The translations under genes and the position numbers were made by a program. From contig OX345652.1 in assembly GCA_947044365.1 (NCBI GenBank), positions 4,859,374-4,923,373 on the forward strand: a stretch of DNA of 64,000 nucleotides. Reading direction: 5' to 3'. The notes beneath the pieces were generated by a model that was not told the DNA's origin, ran no database searches, and was given only the letters and a program-made list of their open reading frames with translations. Positions 61,800 through 64,000 of the stretch are shown here, in pieces (positions within the stretch are counted from its first letter, which is position 1; each line of letters starts with the position of its first letter). Source of the DNA: Petrosia ficiformis. Lineage: Eukaryota; Porifera; Demospongiae; Haplosclerida; Petrosiidae.

Positions 61800-62012
61800 G
61801 CTAATATTAACCAGCTCCCAGCTTCCTGGGACTGGTGGGTCTACCTCCCCTTCTGAAGTATGTGGTGACAAATTCTTCCTCATTTTGAGGGTGGAGCTGA
61901 GTATACTCATGGGTGAAAAAACCCTGCACCTTAGTGGGGGTTGAACCTGCAACCTTTCGATTGCAGGCCAGCACTTTAACCAATAGGCCACTAGCAAACC
62001 CCATGGGGGTTT
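61800..62012 (-). mobile_element. tRNA-derived SINE
   Basis: On the complement, TGGCCTATTGGTTAAAGTGC is a pol III A box and GGTTGCAGGTTCAACCCC contains a B box (GGTTCAANCC type), spaced as in a tRNA head. It is followed by an unrelated body (GTGCAGGGTTTTTTCACCCA, CTCCACCCTCAAAATGAGGA). The VAGSTP-type frame over the head is a known artefact of such SINEs. Confidence 0.75.
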
Positions 62013-62144
62013 GCTTTAATAACAAGTGTATTGATGTAAAGAGATGCAGGTTGACTTTTTGTTTTAATACCTATGTTCATCGCCATTATCACTAGCTAAT
62101 TTAAAATATTTCTTTTATTGAAAAAGAAAAAAAGAGAGAGCCAA

Positions 62145-62177
62145 CGTTCCAACACCTATTCAGGTGTCTTCATCAGG
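62145..62177 (-). ncRNA. Hammerhead-ribozyme-like core motif
   Basis: On the complement CTGATGA is followed by a perfect 6 bp stem (ACACCT GAAT AGGTGT) and then TGGAAC in place of the GAAA. This matches the conserved CTGATGA-stem-GAAA word seen in Penelope-like elements and retrozymes, with a degenerate second core box. It is probably a decayed mobile-element end. Confidence 0.4.
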
Positions 62178-62362
62178 GCATGTTCACCTATGTTCATACA
62201 ACCATTGATGAGAAGACAGGGTCTCTATTTGTCTTATTGGTGTGTATTATACATTGTGTAAGGGGTGGGGCTGATGCAATTCAAACTAGGTTGATGTGGC
62301 TTCTGTCCCACCACAAACATTTGTTATAAATAACAGTTATCGTAATTTGTGTACACAATGCA

Positions 62363-63959
62363 ATGCCACAGCGTGTGTCTAGCTTGCAGTTAGTACCTAC
62401 TACTGTCATCACACCTACATCTCTAAATATGCTACGCAAGTCTACAAGTAGTAGTTATATTAGCTCAGAAAGCGAGACAGATACGAAAGTACAAGCAAAA
62501 TCCAAGCTAATTCCCTCTGCTACTGATTTAGGAAAGAGAGTTGTGTTTCATTCCAGCCAGAATAAAAAAGAAAAGTATGGTACTCTGAGGTTAGTAGTTA
62601 TACTGTACAGAAGTATCTATAAATATTTATGTATGATTTATTACTCATAGATATTGGGGTACACCTGAATTTGCACCAGGTCACTGGTGTGGTGTGGAAC
62701 TGGATGAACCAAAAGGGAAGAATAACGGATCAGTTCATGGTATAAGATATTTCTCTTGTTTATCTAATTATGGTGTCTTTGTTCCATTGAATCGTGTGGT
62801 GCTGGACCCCACAGGTCAGAGTAAACAAAGATCAAGAACCCAAATACCGTCATTAGACAGTAGAACAAAGAAACTGAGTAACTCGTCTTTCCCTTACCAT
62901 ACTATTCCTCGATCTTCTTCCGTTTCTTGTCTTTTTGGAGACCCTTCTATTAATGATATGAATAGTGGTACATCCTTTTTCCCTTATCAAAACAGACCAG
63001 AGATTACTGGAAAGAAATCTAATGCTATGATTAACAGACAGGAAAAAAAATCATCAGGATTAACGAGTGTAAAAAAATCTGGAATGAAGAAATATACTTC
63101 CGAAGTAAGCATTCCCAAAAAAATGGACAATAAAGTTGAGTCTACTCTCCAGATCCCAACTAAACGTGTGAGACGACCCTTCTTAGGTAGCTGTTCAGAG
63201 GTTCCAAATCAAAATGAATCAATAAGAAGTTACAAAAGCTGTTATGACTTATCTACAATTGTAGCTAATAGAAAGAGAACACTTCGTCTTACTAGTATCA
63301 ATGATTCACCACCTCGCACATCAACACCTACAGATTCAGAAGATGGTCTCTCCTGTTACAGCAGTACATCAGATTTATCATCAAACAAAGGACTCAGTAC
63401 TTCTGATTCTGATGCTACTCCACGCTCCTCATCGACTAGTCCTTGTTTTCTTGATGTTGACTCAGCTAGTATTAGTGATAATGCATTTATTCTGACTCCT
63501 CCAGTAACTGGAAAAACATCCTCACATTCACCTACTCATACATCATACTCTCCTACTCACTCAGCTGTATCATACTCTCCTACTCATAAAGTACCTCTAC
63601 TATATTCTCCTAGTCACAAAGTTCCTCTTCCTTTGGGTCTATCAACGCAAACTACATCATTGATTGAAACATCTCGTCAAATTGGTAATGGAGAGTGTAC
63701 GGTGTCTTCCCCTGAGTCACACCAGGTCAATAAACGATATCAAAATGGTAAACTTGGACTCACACTGGATCATCCATTAATTAATGGACTTGTAGCAAAC
63801 GGGGGTTATTGCGATGTTAACACAATTACTAAAATGATTTCAGAAACCATGTCAGATGAAAATATAGAAGATGAGATTGATCAAGACCTTAGTGCAAAAA
63901 CTCTAACAAATAGTAATGAGATATTTGTTTGTCCTAACAGTGGTCAGGAGATACCAACA
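62363..63959 (+). CDS. CAP-Gly domain protein, 5' part
   Basis: Exon 1 62363-62589 and exon 2 62651-63959 (donor ACA|GTATGT), continuing beyond the window. The CAP-Gly domain spans the splice junction, about residues 55-125: GKRVVFHSS, YGTLRYWGTPEFAPGHWCGV, ELDEPKGKNNGSVHGIRYFS, YGVFVPLNRV. The GKNDG-type tubulin/EEY-binding groove is present as GKNNG. CAP-Gly proteins bind microtubules or EB1/CLIP tails. The spacing and sequence are nearest to CLIP3/CLIP4-type domains, but the rest is a long Ser-rich, basic, probably disordered tail with a short repeat (YSPTHS, YSPTHK, YSPSHK). No specific orthologue is claimed. The other ATG at 62358 is out of frame. Confidence 0.85.
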
Positions 63960-64000
63960 GTATGTTATGTATTTGTGTTTAAACAATGAAACTATAACAC

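Overview
This is a 64 kb AT-rich eukaryotic nuclear window. Genes are dense and full of small introns, spliceable GT..AG junctions keep the reading frame across almost every exon, and neighbouring start codons are often only tens of bases apart. The protein families (VWA3B, DPH3, PSMG3, TMEM185, SLC36, CRAL-TRIO, F-box, CAP-Gly) are metazoan. The compact, intron-rich, AT-rich style would suit a sponge or another early-branching animal, but the species is an inference. The exon models below were built by hand from splice sites and phase; for most genes the summed exon lengths are an exact multiple of three.

Layout. 1-7543 (+): 3' part of a von Willebrand A domain gene (VWA3B-like) with a long Tudor/DUF4537-like tail. 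7747-13577 (-): two unusual sugar-nucleotide genes, a membrane-anchored epimerase-like plus glycosyltransferase fusion, and a signal-peptide-bearing UDP-glucuronate-4-epimerase-like enzyme followed by PAN-like and EGF-like modules. 14037-23650 (-): three tandem SLC36 amino-acid transporters, two of them very similar. 23797-26774: a head-to-head pair of CRAL-TRIO lipid-carrier genes. 26901-30095 (-): DPH3, whose large intron holds a ~180 bp tandem repeat and a 1.48 kb DNA transposon with long terminal inverted repeats and 9 bp target duplications. 30297-32258 (+): TMEM185. 32343-34597 (-): F-box gene. 34632-35220 (+): PSMG3.

35354-61698 is a tandem array of GT8-type glycosyltransferase genes. 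Six members lie on the minus strand (one a truncated pseudogene) and one diverged member lies on the plus strand. The minus-strand genes encode a signal anchor, a PAN-like domain, an EGF-like domain, a GT8 catalytic domain (DVD and H..G..KPW motifs) and a C-terminal EGF. Pieces of the neighbouring PSMG3 last exon recur between array members, showing that the duplicated unit included the end of PSMG3. A degenerate non-LTR retrotransposon has landed in one such junction. 61800-62180 holds a tRNA-derived SINE and a hammerhead-like motif, and 62363 to the end is a CAP-Gly protein that runs off the window.

The most interesting part is the glyco-enzyme neighbourhood. The PAN-EGF module with the same exon phases is shared between the secreted epimerase-like gene and the adjacent GT8 array, and the fusion gene next door carries an epimerase-like domain that seems to have lost its catalytic Tyr/Lys. 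Together they look like a locally expanded secretory-pathway glycosylation kit; this functional reading is inference.
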